In this document: positions 39,684-47,946 of the stretch, piece by piece | Numbering within the stretch: the stretch's first letter is position 1 | How the letters are laid out: each line of letters begins with the position of its first letter | Source: Microlunatus flavus | GTDB lineage: Bacteria; Actinomycetota; Actinomycetes; Propionibacteriales; Propionibacteriaceae | Direction of reading: 5' to 3' | DNA length: 64,000 nucleotides | Assembly (NCBI RefSeq): GCF_900110855.1 | Contig: NZ_FOFA01000001.1 | Span: forward strand, 124,001-188,000 | Translations under genes and position numbers: made by a program | The notes under the pieces: model-generated | Databases searched by the model: none | Told to the model about the DNA's origin: nothing | The model's input: the letters and a program-made list of their open reading frames with translations, nothing else

Positions 39684-41141
39684 TCAACAGCCGCACTTGC
39701 TGATCGCCGCGGTCACGCGCTGCAGCCAGACCGTGGCGTTGTAGTCGTTCTTCGGGTCGTTCACGAGGAACGCGTAGGTCAGGACCGCGCCGTCTCGGGT
39801 GGTGATGGTGCCGGCGAGGCCGTGGACCTTCGTCAGCGTGCCCGTCTTGCCGCGCACCACGCCGCGCCCGGCGAGGCTCTCGTCGTCGCCGAACTTGGTC
39901 GCGAGGCTGCCCTCCACGCCCGCGACCGGGAGCCCCGTGATCAGCGCCCGAAGCCTCGGGTGGTCGTCCTCGCCGGCGACCCGCAGCAGCTCGGTGAGGG
40001 TGCGCGCGGGGATGCGCGTGCTGCGCGACAGCCCGCTGCCGTCGCGGAGCCGGACGCCGGAGGTCTGCACACCCAGGTCACGCAGCTGGTCGGCCACGAC
40101 CGCGGTCCCGTCGGTGAAGGTCCCCCTGCGCCCCGCCGCGATCGCCGCCTGCCGCAGCAGCACCTCGGCGCCGTCGTTGTCGCTGGTCATGAGGACGTGC
40201 TCGACGATCCGCTCGAGCGTCATCGAGGAGACCGAGGCGACCCGCGGCGCACCCTTCGGCGCCTTGGCCTTCTGCGTCTTGGTGACCGTGATGCCCTGGC
40301 GCTCCAGCTGGCGCTCGAAGGCCTTGCCGGCCTCCTTGGCCGGGTCGGACTGGCGGGGTCCGAGCACGCCGCCCCCCGGCGTCGTCCGGCCCTCGCCGAC
40401 CCACAGCGCCGACACCTTCGAGGCGACGTCGCCGTACGTGCCGGGCCAGGTCGGGTTCCAGGAGGGGCCGGAGAACAGGGAGGCGTCGTAGCCGAGGGAC
40501 ACCTTCGTGACGCCGTCGGCCTTCAGGGTCCGGGCCGTCGAGCGGGCGAGCGTGCTGAGGGAAGCGCGGGTGGGCTCGGCGCGCGAGGCCTTCTCGAGCA
40601 GGTACGGGTCTCCCCCGCCCACGAGCACGAGGCGACCCTTGGCCGGAGAGACCACGGTCGTCGCGAAGCGGTGCTCGGCGCCGAGCAGGTTCAGCGCGGC
40701 GGCCGCCGTGACCAGCTTGGTGGTCGACGCGGGGATGGCGCCCTTGTCGGCCCGGTGGGCGAAGAGCACGGTACCCGTCCGCAGGTCGCGGACCTCGCCG
40801 GAGTAGCCGCCGGAGTCCTTGACCTTCACCCCGCGCACGCGCTCGGCGAGCCGGGCGGCGGAGGTCCGGCCCTCGCCCTCGGTGCCGGCGAGGACGGCGG
40901 CGGGCATCGGCGCGCGGCTCGCGCTGGGCGACGGGGACGGGCTGCCGGTGGCGGTCGCGCTCGACGCCGAGGCCGCGACGGCCCCGGACGGCGCGGTGCT
41001 GGGCGCGGCCCGCGTCTGGAGCCCCGCGGCCTCGAGGCCCTGGTGGGCGAGGGAGCCGAGCACCCCGCTGACGAGCCCCAGGACCAGCGCCGTCACCACG
41101 AGGAGGGCGACGACGGGGACGACCAGACGTCTCAGACCCAT
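39684..41141 (-). CDS. dacB: D-alanyl-D-alanine carboxypeptidase/endopeptidase (PBP4, peptidase S13)
   Basis: A 485-residue penicillin-binding protein that trims peptidoglycan. An N-terminal signal anchor (VVPVVALLVVTALVLGLVSG) is followed by a Ser/Pro/Ala-rich linker (about 45-85) and the S13 domain. The domain has active-site motifs STTK in PASTTKLV, SDN in MTSDNDGAE and KTGT in VRGKTGTLT. It ends in CGC. It starts the minus-strand run toward tilS, and a -10-like TAGCGG is near 41173. Confidence 0.93.
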   Translation of the reverse strand: MGLRRLVVPVVALLVVTALVLGLVSGVLGSLAHQGLEAAGLQTRAAPSTAPSGAVAASASSATATGSPSPSPSASRAPMPAAVLAGTEGEGRTSAARLAERVRGVKVKDSGGYSGEVRDLRTGTVLFAHRADKGAIPASTTKLVTAAAALNLLGAEHRFATTVVSPAKGRLVLVGGGDPYLLEKASRAEPTRASLSTLARSTARTLKADGVTKVSLGYDASLFSGPSWNPTWPGTYGDVASKVSALWVGEGRTTPGGGVLGPRQSDPAKEAGKAFERQLERQGITVTKTQKAKAPKGAPRVASVSSMTLERIVEHVLMTSDNDGAEVLLRQAAIAAGRRGTFTDGTAVVADQLRDLGVQTSGVRLRDGSGLSRSTRIPARTLTELLRVAGEDDHPRLRALITGLPVAGVEGSLATKFGDDESLAGRGVVRGKTGTLTKVHGLAGTITTRDGAVLTYAFLVNDPKNDYNATVWLQRVTAAISKCGC

Positions 41142-41251
41142 GGGCGCGCCCCCTTCCCGACCGCTAGGCTCGCGCCTGGCCCCGTCCGCAAATCCCCGGG
41201 CGGCACCCGGGGCGGCACCATCCGCAGCCCGGTCAGTGTATGGAGGTCGGC

Positions 41252-41806
41252 GTGACTGCACCCAACGCGGAGAACGTGCGCGAGCTCAGCGGACTCGAGT
41301 TCGACGTCACGGTCGAGATCCCCAAGGGCAACAAGAACAAGTACGAGGTCGACCACGCGACCGGCCGCATCCGGCTGGACCGCACGCTGTTCACCTCGAC
41401 GGCGTACCCCGCCGACTACGGCTTCATCGAGGGCACGCTCGGCCAGGACGGCGACCCGCTCGACGCGCTGGTCATGGTCTCCGAGCCCACGTTCCCCGGC
41501 TGCCTCATCCGCTGCCGCGCGATCGCGATGTTCCGGATGACCGACGAGGCGGGCGGCGACGACAAGGTGCTGTGCGTGCCGTCCAAGGACGTCCGCCGCG
41601 ACCACCTGCGCGACATCACCAACGTGCGCGAGTACCTGCTGCTCGAGATCGAGCACTTCTTCACGGTCTACAAGGACCTCGAGCCCGGCAAGTCCGTCGA
41701 GGGCGCGACCTGGGTGGGCGTCGAGGAGGCCGAGGCCGAGGTGCGCGCCAGCTTCGATCGCGCCGTCGGCACCGACTACGCGGCCGGGGAGCTCTCGCAC
41801 CTCTGA
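41252..41806 (+). CDS. ppa: Inorganic pyrophosphatase
   Basis: Hydrolyses pyrophosphate to drive biosynthesis. The 184-residue family I enzyme has [14 protein letters not shown], the metal-binding DGDPLDALV, and the KDV/DIT segment. The GTG at 41252 is preferred over ATG 41240. GGAGG lies 5 nt before the GTG and would otherwise be inside the coding region, and the family normally begins this close to the conserved core. It is divergent from dacB. Confidence 0.95.
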   Translation: MTAPNAENVRELSGLEFDVTVEIPKGNKNKYEVDHATGRIRLDRTLFTSTAYPADYGFIEGTLGQDGDPLDALVMVSEPTFPGCLIRCRAIAMFRMTDEAGGDDKVLCVPSKDVRRDHLRDITNVREYLLLEIEHFFTVYKDLEPGKSVEGATWVGVEEAEAEVRASFDRAVGTDYAAGELSHL

Positions 41807-41862
41807 CGGACCTGCGGGACCGGCGCCGCTGGGCGCGGGCACCCGGGAGCTCCCGCTTTCGC

Positions 41863-41868
41863 TAGCAT
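41863..41868 (+). promoter_or_regulatory. Candidate -10 element for the sulfotransferase
   Basis: TAGCAT, 6 nt before the ATG at 41875. A 12-bp palindrome CGGGAGCTCCCG (41844-41855) just upstream may end ppa transcription. Confidence 0.5.
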
Positions 41869-41874
41869 CCCGGC

Positions 41875-42840
41875 ATGTCCACTAGGGAATCCCGTCCGGA
41901 CGCGCTGGTCGTCGGCGCCCCGAAGGCCGGGACCAGCGCGCTGCACGCCGCTCTGGCGCGGCACCCGCAGGTCCACGCCTCGCCGGTCAAGGAACCCAAG
42001 TACTACATGTGCACCGACGCGCCGCCGCCGGCGTACGTCGGACCGGGCGACGCGCACAGCCAGCAGGAGTGGGTCTGGCGCGCCGACGACTACGCAGCCC
42101 TGTTCGACGCCGCGCCGGAAGGTTCGGTGCGGCTGGAGAGCACGCCCTTCTACCTGTACCTGCGCTCGGCGCGGCGCCGCATCGCCGAGGAGCTCCCGGA
42201 CGCGAAGCTCGTCGTCGTCGTGCGCGACCCGGTCGACCGCGCGTACTCGAACTGGATGCACCTCTACGTCGACGGGCTCGAGCCCGAGGCCGACGTGGTG
42301 GCGGCGTGCCGGGCCGAGGACGAGCGCATCGCGTCCGGGTGGGCGCCGTTCTGGCACTACCGGCGCACGGGGCGCTACGGCGAGCAGCTCGCCGACCTCT
42401 TCGACCACGTCGAGCGGGACCGCGTGCTCGTGCTGCGCTACCGCCAGCTCGTCGACGCACCCGTCGAGACCCTCGACACGGTGGCGCGGTTCCTGGGCGT
42501 CGAGGAGGGCCGCGTCGGCACGGTTCCGCCGGACAACTCGCGCGGGTTCGTCAGGCCCGGCCTGCGCACCGAGGCGCTGAGCCGCGCGATCCGGCTGGGC
42601 GCGGCCGCCGGTGCGTACGCTCCCCCGCAGGTCTGGCGCCGGGCGAGCCGTCCCCTCACCCGCGCGCTGCAGGCCGGCGGCCCCGACCGCCGTCCCCGCC
42701 TCACGCCCGACCAGCGCGCCGAGCTCCTCGAGGGCTGCACCGACGACATCGGCCTCCTCGAGGACGTCCTCGGCCAGTCGTTCGACGACTGGCGCTCGGT
42801 CGAGGGCCGCGGTTCCTTCACCGAGCGCGCCGCGCGCTGA
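41875..42840 (+). CDS. PAPS-dependent sulfotransferase
   Basis: A 321-residue cytosolic-type sulfotransferase. The 5'-phosphosulfate-binding loop is GAPKAGTSAL (about 15-24) and the 3'-phosphate motif is RDPVDRAYSNW (about 118-128), followed by VLRYRQLVD. It moves sulfate from PAPS to a sugar or other hydroxyl. The acceptor is unknown, and a cell-surface glycan is possible given the exopolysaccharide locus 9 kb away. It appears to be a single-gene unit. Confidence 0.88.
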   Translation: MSTRESRPDALVVGAPKAGTSALHAALARHPQVHASPVKEPKYYMCTDAPPPAYVGPGDAHSQQEWVWRADDYAALFDAAPEGSVRLESTPFYLYLRSARRRIAEELPDAKLVVVVRDPVDRAYSNWMHLYVDGLEPEADVVAACRAEDERIASGWAPFWHYRRTGRYGEQLADLFDHVERDRVLVLRYRQLVDAPVETLDTVARFLGVEEGRVGTVPPDNSRGFVRPGLRTEALSRAIRLGAAAGAYAPPQVWRRASRPLTRALQAGGPDRRPRLTPDQRAELLEGCTDDIGLLEDVLGQSFDDWRSVEGRGSFTERAAR

Positions 42841-42909
42841 AGCGCCGGCCTCACCCGCCGCCCACCCTCACCACCTCCCCCTTCCCACTCCCCTCCCGAC
42901 CCTCCGACA

Positions 42910-42970
42910 AACTTCTGGCAGCAGAAGTCACGAGTAGCGCCCCGAATCGCGCTTTCTGCTGCCAGAGGTT
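42910..42970. repeat. Palindrome pair left of the AbiEi/DUF559-like gene
   Basis: AACTTCTGGCAGCAGAA (42910-42926) and its complement (42954-42970) have one mismatch and a 27-nt spacer. Each arm is itself nearly palindromic (TTCTG-GCAG-CAGAA). The same unit recurs on the right side of the gene. Confidence 0.8.
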
Positions 42971-43026
42971 CACGCAGCCCTGTGGAAAGCGGACCTCGAC
43001 CCGTGGCGTGCTGCGAGGGTCGAGGC

Positions 43027-43998
43027 GTGGGCAGCTATCGGGAGGACGTGCGTCACGCCGTACGGCCACGCAGCCGCGCCGAGCTGCTCGGCGGCGGCGT
43101 CTCCCCTCGCGCGCTGGCAGGGCCGACCTGGCGCCGGGTCGGCAACGGGCTGCACGTGCCCTCGGCGGCGAGGCCCGTGCCTGCGCAGCGCGTGATCGAG
43201 GCGGTCACCAGCGTGCCCGGCGGCTGTCTCAGCGGGTGGGCCGCCGCCTACGTCCTCGGCGCTGACGCCTTCGACGGTCGCGACGCGCTCACCGGACGCC
43301 GGCAGGACGTCCGGGTCGTCCTGCCGCTCGCTGCCGGCCGCATCGTCGCGCCTGGTCTCCGGTGCGTACGGACCGAGCGGCTGGGCGAGGACGAGGTCGT
43401 CCTGCGCCACGGGGTGCGGGTGACGGCGCCCGTCCGCACCGCCGTCGACCTGGCGCGCGAGGCCGCGGACGTCGTCGAGGCCGTCGTCGCGCTCGACGGC
43501 CTCCTCAGGGCCCGGGTTCTCCGACCGCGACAGCTCGTCGAGGTGGCGACGGTGACCGCGCTCCGCGGTGCGGCGCAGGCGCGTCGCGCGGCCGCGTTGG
43601 CCCGAACCGGCGTCCGCAGCCCGTGGGAAACGCGCTTGCGCCTCTTCGTCGTGCTCGACCTCGGACTGCCCGAGCCGCTCGTGAACACGCCGGTCTTCGA
43701 CCTGCACGGCACGTTCCTCGGGGCGCCGGACCTGCTGGACGTCGAGGCGGGCCTCGCCCTGGAGTTCGACGGCGCCGGGCACCGGGAACGCGAGCAGCAC
43801 CGCGCTGACAACGTCCGCGAGGAGGGCTTCGAGCGCCACGGGCTGGTCATCGTCCGCGCGGACAGCCTCGACCTGGCGCAGCACCGGCCGGAGCTTGGAC
43901 GACGCGTCGTCTCCGGCCGTCGCGACGGCCTCGCCGACCGCTCCACCCGCCGCTGGACCCTCGATCCGCCGGCGTCGTGGCGAGGTCTCCCGGCATGA
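43027..43998 (+). CDS. AbiEi-like / DUF559-type putative nuclease-fold protein
   Basis: A 323-residue protein. An N-terminal winged-helix-like region (about 1-55: REDVRHAVRPRSRAELLGGGVS) is followed by the WRRVGNGLHVPS segment typical of actinobacterial AbiEi-type proteins. The C-terminal region looks like a DUF559/PD-(D/E)XK domain: APDLLDVEAGLALEFDGAGH carries the Asp/Glu-x-Asp pattern, followed by DNVREEGFERHGLVIVR. No partner toxin gene is adjacent. GTG 43027 is a plausible start; GTG 42982 would lie close to the left palindrome. The stop codon overlaps the right palindrome. Function, such as defence or mobility, is unproven. Confidence 0.7.
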   Translation: MGSYREDVRHAVRPRSRAELLGGGVSPRALAGPTWRRVGNGLHVPSAARPVPAQRVIEAVTSVPGGCLSGWAAAYVLGADAFDGRDALTGRRQDVRVVLPLAAGRIVAPGLRCVRTERLGEDEVVLRHGVRVTAPVRTAVDLAREAADVVEAVVALDGLLRARVLRPRQLVEVATVTALRGAAQARRAAALARTGVRSPWETRLRLFVVLDLGLPEPLVNTPVFDLHGTFLGAPDLLDVEAGLALEFDGAGHREREQHRADNVREEGFERHGLVIVRADSLDLAQHRPELGRRVVSGRRDGLADRSTRRWTLDPPASWRGLPA

Positions 43999-44057
43999 CT
44001 TCTGGCGGCAGAAGTCACCAAGAAGGGCCGTTCGCGTGACTTCTGCTGCCAGAAGTC
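43997..44057. repeat. Palindrome pair right of the AbiEi/DUF559-like gene
   Basis: A 22-bp arm starting GACTTCTGGCGGCAGAAG (43997-44018) and its complement (44036-44057) have one mismatch and a 17-nt spacer. The core TTCTGGC-R-GCAGAA is the same as in the left pair, and it starts 1 bp inside the gene's stop codon. Confidence 0.85.
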
Positions 44058-44121
44058 CGCAAGGGAGGGGGTGAGGGGCTGGGCGGGGTGAGGGGGCTGG
44101 GGCGGGGTGAGGGAGCGGCGC
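44058..44121 (+). repeat. G-rich tandem tract
   Basis: About three imperfect units of GGGCGGGGTGAGGG type. Several runs of three or more G make quadruplex formation possible. A C-rich tract of similar style lies at 42845-42900 on the other side of the AbiEi/DUF559-like gene. Confidence 0.5.
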
Positions 44122-45012
44122 TCAGGCGGAGAGGGAGGTCATCAGGTCGTGGGAACCGTCGGCACGGGCGGCCTCGAAGTAGAAGCGGCGGCGGCCGTCG
44201 GGCAGGGCGACGACGCTGACGTAGCGCAGGGCGCCGTCGCCGTCGGGCGAGGTGGCGACGGGCTCGGCCGAACCCACGAGGACGCCGTCCACCTCCTCCG
44301 CGACGCCGGTCTGCTCGAACCAGTTCGACGCGGCGTCGGGGCGTCCGTCGTAGAGGACGCGCAGCGGGTCGTGCGACAGCACCGCGGTCACCCGGGCGCC
44401 CCGCGCGTCCCAGCGGCCGGGCACGCCCTCGAGGACGTCGCCCTGGACGTCCCACTCCAGGCCGTCGGTGCTCGTCGCGTACGCGGTCACCATGCGGTCC
44501 TCCGCGCCGGTGGGTTCGAGCGGGTGGCAGCAGACCCACATCTCCCAGCGGCCGTCGGTCAGGGTGACGACCGGGTCCTTGACCCCCCACCGGCGGTCGC
44601 CGGGCAGGACGACCGTCCGCCGACCGCCGCGCAGGTCCTCGGGCCGCGCGGCGTCGACGGCCTCGATCCACCAGTGCTTGGAGTCGAGCGTGGCGCAGCT
44701 GAGGTACAGCCGCCACCCGACGCCGGGGACGGGGAGGATCACGGGGCGCTCGAACGACGCCGCCGCGAAGGTGTCGCGCTCGAGGCTCGTGACGGGGACG
44801 AAGTGCACGCCGTCGCCCGAGCGCGAGACCACGACGCTGACCCCGCGACCGGCGTCGAGCGGGCGTCGGACCCGGTGGGCCATCCAGTACTCGCCGTCGG
44901 CGAGGACCACGCTCGCCGCGCCCGCCCAGTTGCCGGCCCCGGTCGCCGGGGCGGGCACCACGACCTCGGCACCCTCGTAGGAGGGCAGCTCCACGTCGAC
45001 CAGGGTGCTCAC
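44122..45012 (-). CDS. Glycoside-hydrolase-like beta-propeller protein (GH43/GH32-type fold)
   Basis: A 296-residue protein with repeated W/Y-rich strands such as [47 protein letters not shown], and [12 protein letters not shown]. The VKDPVV and YMAH-like stretches recall five-bladed propeller glycosidases, where Asp and Glu at blade centres are catalytic. I cannot assign the exact family. There is no signal peptide, so it is probably cytoplasmic. GTG 45012 has TAGGGT 6 nt upstream. Confidence 0.65.
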   Translation of the reverse strand: MSTLVDVELPSYEGAEVVVPAPATGAGNWAGAASVVLADGEYWMAHRVRRPLDAGRGVSVVVSRSGDGVHFVPVTSLERDTFAAASFERPVILPVPGVGWRLYLSCATLDSKHWWIEAVDAARPEDLRGGRRTVVLPGDRRWGVKDPVVTLTDGRWEMWVCCHPLEPTGAEDRMVTAYATSTDGLEWDVQGDVLEGVPGRWDARGARVTAVLSHDPLRVLYDGRPDAASNWFEQTGVAEEVDGVLVGSAEPVATSPDGDGALRYVSVVALPDGRRRFYFEAARADGSHDLMTSLSA

Positions 45013-45018
45013 CGGGCC

Positions 45019-45024
45019 ACCCTA
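45019..45024 (-). promoter_or_regulatory. Candidate -10 element for the propeller protein
   Basis: TAGGGT on the minus strand, 6 nt before the GTG at 45012. Confidence 0.5.
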
Positions 45025-45066
45025 GATCAGCAGGGTCGACTTCTGCCGAGGTTCCCAGTCGGTGCG

Positions 45067-45903
45067 CTAGGGAACAGTCGCCATGCGCTCGAGCGCGAGC
45101 GCGGCGAGCTCCTCCGGGCGCTCGTCGGGGATCCAGTGGGAGACGCCCTCGAGGACGACGAACCGGTAGTCGGCCTCCACCCAGCGGGCCGTGCGCTCGG
45201 CGGCCCACCGGCCCAGCGCGGGGTCGCCGTCGCTCCAGACGTACGTCGTGGGCACGCGTACGACGCCCGGCCCCCCGCCGCCGGCGACGCTGCGTGCGGC
45301 GGCGCGGTACCAGCCCACGGTCGCGCGCGCCGCGTCGCGGTCGGCCAGGAGCGCGCGGACCGACGCCTCGTCGGGGGTGTCCATCGCGGCGAGCAGTCGG
45401 TGCGCGACGCGGGGCCGCCCGAGCAGCGTCTCGGGCAGCCAGGGCAGCTGGAAGGCGGCCATGTACCAGGAGCGCAGCGCCTGGCCGTGCGGCATGGCGG
45501 CGACGAGCGCCCGCGGGTGCGGTGTCGAGGCGACGGTCAGCGAACGGACGCGGTCCGGGTGCCAGGCCGCCAGCGCCCACCCGACGCCGCCGCCCCAGTC
45601 GTGGCCCAGCACGTCGAACCGCTCCGCGCCGGCCGCGTCGACCAGCGCGAGGACGTCGTCCACGAGGTGCGCCAGCGCGTACGGCTCGACGCCGGGTGGC
45701 CGGGCGCCGGGCGAGTAGCCGCGCTGGTCGGGCGCGAGCACCCGGCGGCCGGCCGCCGTCAGGTGCGGCGTGACCGCGTGCCAGGCGCGCGAGGTCTGCG
45801 GGAAGCCGTGCAGGGCGACGACCAGCGGCCCGTCGAGCGGGCCCTCGTCGCGCACGTCGAACGTCAGCCCCTCGTGCCCGTACACCGTCAGCCGCTCGCC
45901 CAC
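45067..45903 (-). CDS. Alpha/beta hydrolase, epoxide-hydrolase-like
   Basis: A 278-residue hydrolase. The oxyanion motif is HGFPQTS and the nucleophile is an Asp, not a Ser, in LGHDWGGGVG, as in epoxide hydrolases and haloalkane dehalogenases. A WYRAA cap Tyr region and the final His in GVSHWIPDE are present. An epoxide or haloalkane substrate is likely from the Asp nucleophile, with the natural substrate unknown. GTG 45903 is chosen; CACGCT lies 6 nt upstream but departs from TANNNT. It is followed by the propeller gene after a 54-bp gap. Confidence 0.85.
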   Translation of the reverse strand: MGERLTVYGHEGLTFDVRDEGPLDGPLVVALHGFPQTSRAWHAVTPHLTAAGRRVLAPDQRGYSPGARPPGVEPYALAHLVDDVLALVDAAGAERFDVLGHDWGGGVGWALAAWHPDRVRSLTVASTPHPRALVAAMPHGQALRSWYMAAFQLPWLPETLLGRPRVAHRLLAAMDTPDEASVRALLADRDAARATVGWYRAAARSVAGGGGPGVVRVPTTYVWSDGDPALGRWAAERTARWVEADYRFVVLEGVSHWIPDERPEELAALALERMATVP

Positions 45904-46006
45904 CGCCTCAGCGTGGCACGGGGCGACGCGGGCCTCCGGCCGGTCACCTGCGACGCTGCGGGACGAACCGGCACCGGTCCGGGCCGGAGCGAGGAGAGGA
46001 AGAGCC

Positions 46007-47053
46007 GTGCTGCCCACCACCTCACCGGGGGTCGTCGTGCACGCCGCCGGGGACCTCCGGGTCGAGCCGGTGCCGCTGCGGGACCCGGCACCGGACGAGG
46101 CGGTCGTCGAGGTCGCGTACGGCGGGATCTGCGGCTCGGACCTGCACTACTGGTCGCACGGGTCGGCCGGCGAGTCGGTCCTGCGCGCCCCGATGGTCCT
46201 CGGCCACGAGGTGGTGGGCACGGTGCGCCGGCCCGCGGCCGACGGCAGCGGGCCGCCCGAGCGCACCCCCGTCGCCGTGCACCCGGCGACCCCCGCCGGC
46301 GACGGGCGCACCCGCTACCCCGCCGACCGCCCGAACCTCTCGCCGGCCGGCACCTACCTCGGCAGCGCCGCCCGCTTCCCGCACCGGGACGGCGCGTTCG
46401 TGCGGTTCGCGACGCTGCCGTCGCGGATGCTGCGCCCGCTGCCCGCCGGCCTCGCCCTGCGCGACGCGGCGCTGGCCGAGCCGGCGGCGGTGGCCTGGCA
46501 CGCGGTGGGCCGCGTGGGCGAGGTCGCCGGCCGCAGGGCCCTCGTGGTGGGGGCCGGACCGATCGGCGCGCTGGCCGTCGCCGTCCTCGCACGGGCCGGC
46601 GCGGCCGAGATCACCGCCGTGGACGTGCACGACCTCCCCCTGCGGGTCGCGCGCGACGTCGGCGCGACCCGGACCCTAGACGCGCGCCGCCCCGAAGACG
46701 CCGCCGCGGTCGAGGAGGTGCAGGCCGACGTCGTGGTCGAGGCGAGCGGGACGGCCCGCGGGCTGGCCAGCGCCGTCCGGGGTGCCCGGCGCGGCGGCCG
46801 GGTCGTCATGGTCGGCCTGCTGCCGGCGGGCGACCAGCCCGTGCCGGTGTCGCTGGCGATCAGCCGCGAGCTCGAGCTCGTCGGCTCCTTCCGCTTCAAC
46901 GACGAGATCGGCCCCGTCCTGGACGCGCTGGCGGACGGCAGCCTGCGCGTCGGCCCGGTCGTGACGCACGAGGTCGACGTCGCCGACGCGCTCGCCGGCT
47001 TCGCCCTGGCCCGCGACGCGGCGACGTCCTCGAAGGTGCTGCTCCGGTTCTGA
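46007..47053 (+). CDS. Zinc-type alcohol/polyol dehydrogenase, L-idonate 5-dehydrogenase-like
   Basis: A 348-residue medium-chain dehydrogenase. Catalytic zinc residues are kept (Cys in GGICGSDLHYW, His-Glu in LGHEVVG), and the NAD-binding fold starts ALVVGAGPIGALAV. The loop that normally holds four structural-zinc cysteines (HPATPAGDGRTRYPADRPNLSP) has none, so the structural zinc site is lost. The overall order and FGSAxRFPHxDGAF-like stretch match L-idonate/sorbitol-type enzymes. The ribosome site GAGGAGAGGAAG precedes GTG 46007. Confidence 0.82.
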   Translation: MLPTTSPGVVVHAAGDLRVEPVPLRDPAPDEAVVEVAYGGICGSDLHYWSHGSAGESVLRAPMVLGHEVVGTVRRPAADGSGPPERTPVAVHPATPAGDGRTRYPADRPNLSPAGTYLGSAARFPHRDGAFVRFATLPSRMLRPLPAGLALRDAALAEPAAVAWHAVGRVGEVAGRRALVVGAGPIGALAVAVLARAGAAEITAVDVHDLPLRVARDVGATRTLDARRPEDAAAVEEVQADVVVEASGTARGLASAVRGARRGGRVVMVGLLPAGDQPVPVSLAISRELELVGSFRFNDEIGPVLDALADGSLRVGPVVTHEVDVADALAGFALARDAATSSKVLLRF

Positions 47054-47087
47054 ACGGGCGGTCCGCGGCTCCGCCCCGACCCGCGGT

Positions 47088-47456
47088 CTAGACGGTGGAA
47101 GCGGCCAGGAAGCCCAGCGCGGCGAGCCCCGTGGCGACCACGACCTGGCCGAGCCCGTGCACGAGCGCGGCGGCCCAGCGTCGCTGCTCGGCGAGGCGCA
47201 CGGTCTCGAACGCCGCGGTGCTGAAGGTCGTGTACCCGCCGAGGAAGCCGGTCCCCAGGACGAGCAGCCCGTCCTGCGGCAGCAGCCGTCCGGCGGCGAG
47301 GCCCGTCAGCAGGCCGAGCAGGAACGAGCCGGTGAGGTTGATCAGCGTGGTGCCGACCGGGTAGCGCCACGCCCGCGCTCCCGTGAGCACGCCGTCGAGG
47401 ACGAAGCGGGCCACGGCGCCGAGGCCGCCGGCGAGGGCCAGCAGCAGGACGGTCAC
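47088..47456 (-). CDS. crcB: Fluoride ion channel CrcB/Fluc (second of tandem pair)
   Basis: A 122-residue four-helix membrane protein exporting fluoride. The family signatures GTTLINLTGSFLLG and GTGFLGGYTTFSTAAFE are present. It overlaps the upstream crcB by 4 bp (GTGA). Paired crcB genes encode heterodimeric channels in many Gram-positive bacteria. Confidence 0.95.
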   Translation of the reverse strand: MTVLLLALAGGLGAVARFVLDGVLTGARAWRYPVGTTLINLTGSFLLGLLTGLAAGRLLPQDGLLVLGTGFLGGYTTFSTAAFETVRLAEQRRWAAALVHGLGQVVVATGLAALGFLAASTV

Positions 47457-47893
47457 GCGGTCGCCCGCGTCCGGCCGGTCCGGCGGGCGGCGGCGACGCC
47501 GAGGACCGACGCGGCGTACCCGAGCACGAGCGTCGCACCGACGTAGGCCAGCGCGTGGCCGGCCAGGCCCTGCCGCAGCAGGCCCGCGGTGTCGTTGGCG
47601 AGGGCGCTGTAGGTGGTGAACCCGCCGCAGAAGCCCGTGCCGAGCGTCACCCGCAGCGCTCTCCTCCGGCCCTCGTCGGGTCCGCGCCCGGCCAGGTGCG
47701 CGAGGAGGGCGCCGAGGACGAAGGCCCCGATGACGTTGACCGCGAGGGTGCCGAGAGGGACGCGGCCGAGGTGCGGGACGGCCAGCCCGGTCGCCCACCG
47801 AGCCAGCGTCCCCGTCGCCCCACCGAGGAGGACGAGCAGGAGCAGCAGCGGCTGCCGGTACGCCGGGCGGGCGGCGTCACGACGGTCGGGCAC
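47453..47893 (-). CDS. crcB: Fluoride ion channel CrcB/Fluc (first of tandem pair)
   Basis: A 146-residue partner of the next gene, with a longer basic N-terminus and the signatures GTLAVNVIGAFVLG and GTGFCGGFTTYSALAND. GTG 47893 has TAGCCT 7 nt upstream, so the message would be leaderless. There is no room for a fluoride riboswitch between it and the ABC operon end 53 bp away. Confidence 0.95.
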   Translation of the reverse strand: MPDRRDAARPAYRQPLLLLLVLLGGATGTLARWATGLAVPHLGRVPLGTLAVNVIGAFVLGALLAHLAGRGPDEGRRRALRVTLGTGFCGGFTTYSALANDTAGLLRQGLAGHALAYVGATLVLGYAASVLGVAAARRTGRTRATA

Positions 47894-47900
47894 GACCCGC

Positions 47901-47906
47901 AGGCTA
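47901..47906 (-). promoter_or_regulatory. Candidate -10 element for crcB pair
   Basis: TAGCCT on the minus strand, 7 nt before the GTG at 47893. Confidence 0.5.
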
Positions 47907-47946
47907 CGGCCCGACCGCCGCCACCGGCGTCACCCCGACGTCGCCG

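Noticed and set aside
41240-41251. ATG 41240 as the ppa start
   Set aside because: A GGAGG ribosome site lies between it and GTG 41252 at ideal spacing, so the GTG is the better start.
42910-44057. CRISPR-like array
   Set aside because: There are only two inverted pairs around a gene, not direct repeats with regular spacers, and no cas genes.
47894-47946. Fluoride riboswitch before the crcB pair
   Set aside because: The gap is only 53 bp and a TAGCCT box lies 7 nt before the GTG, leaving no leader RNA.
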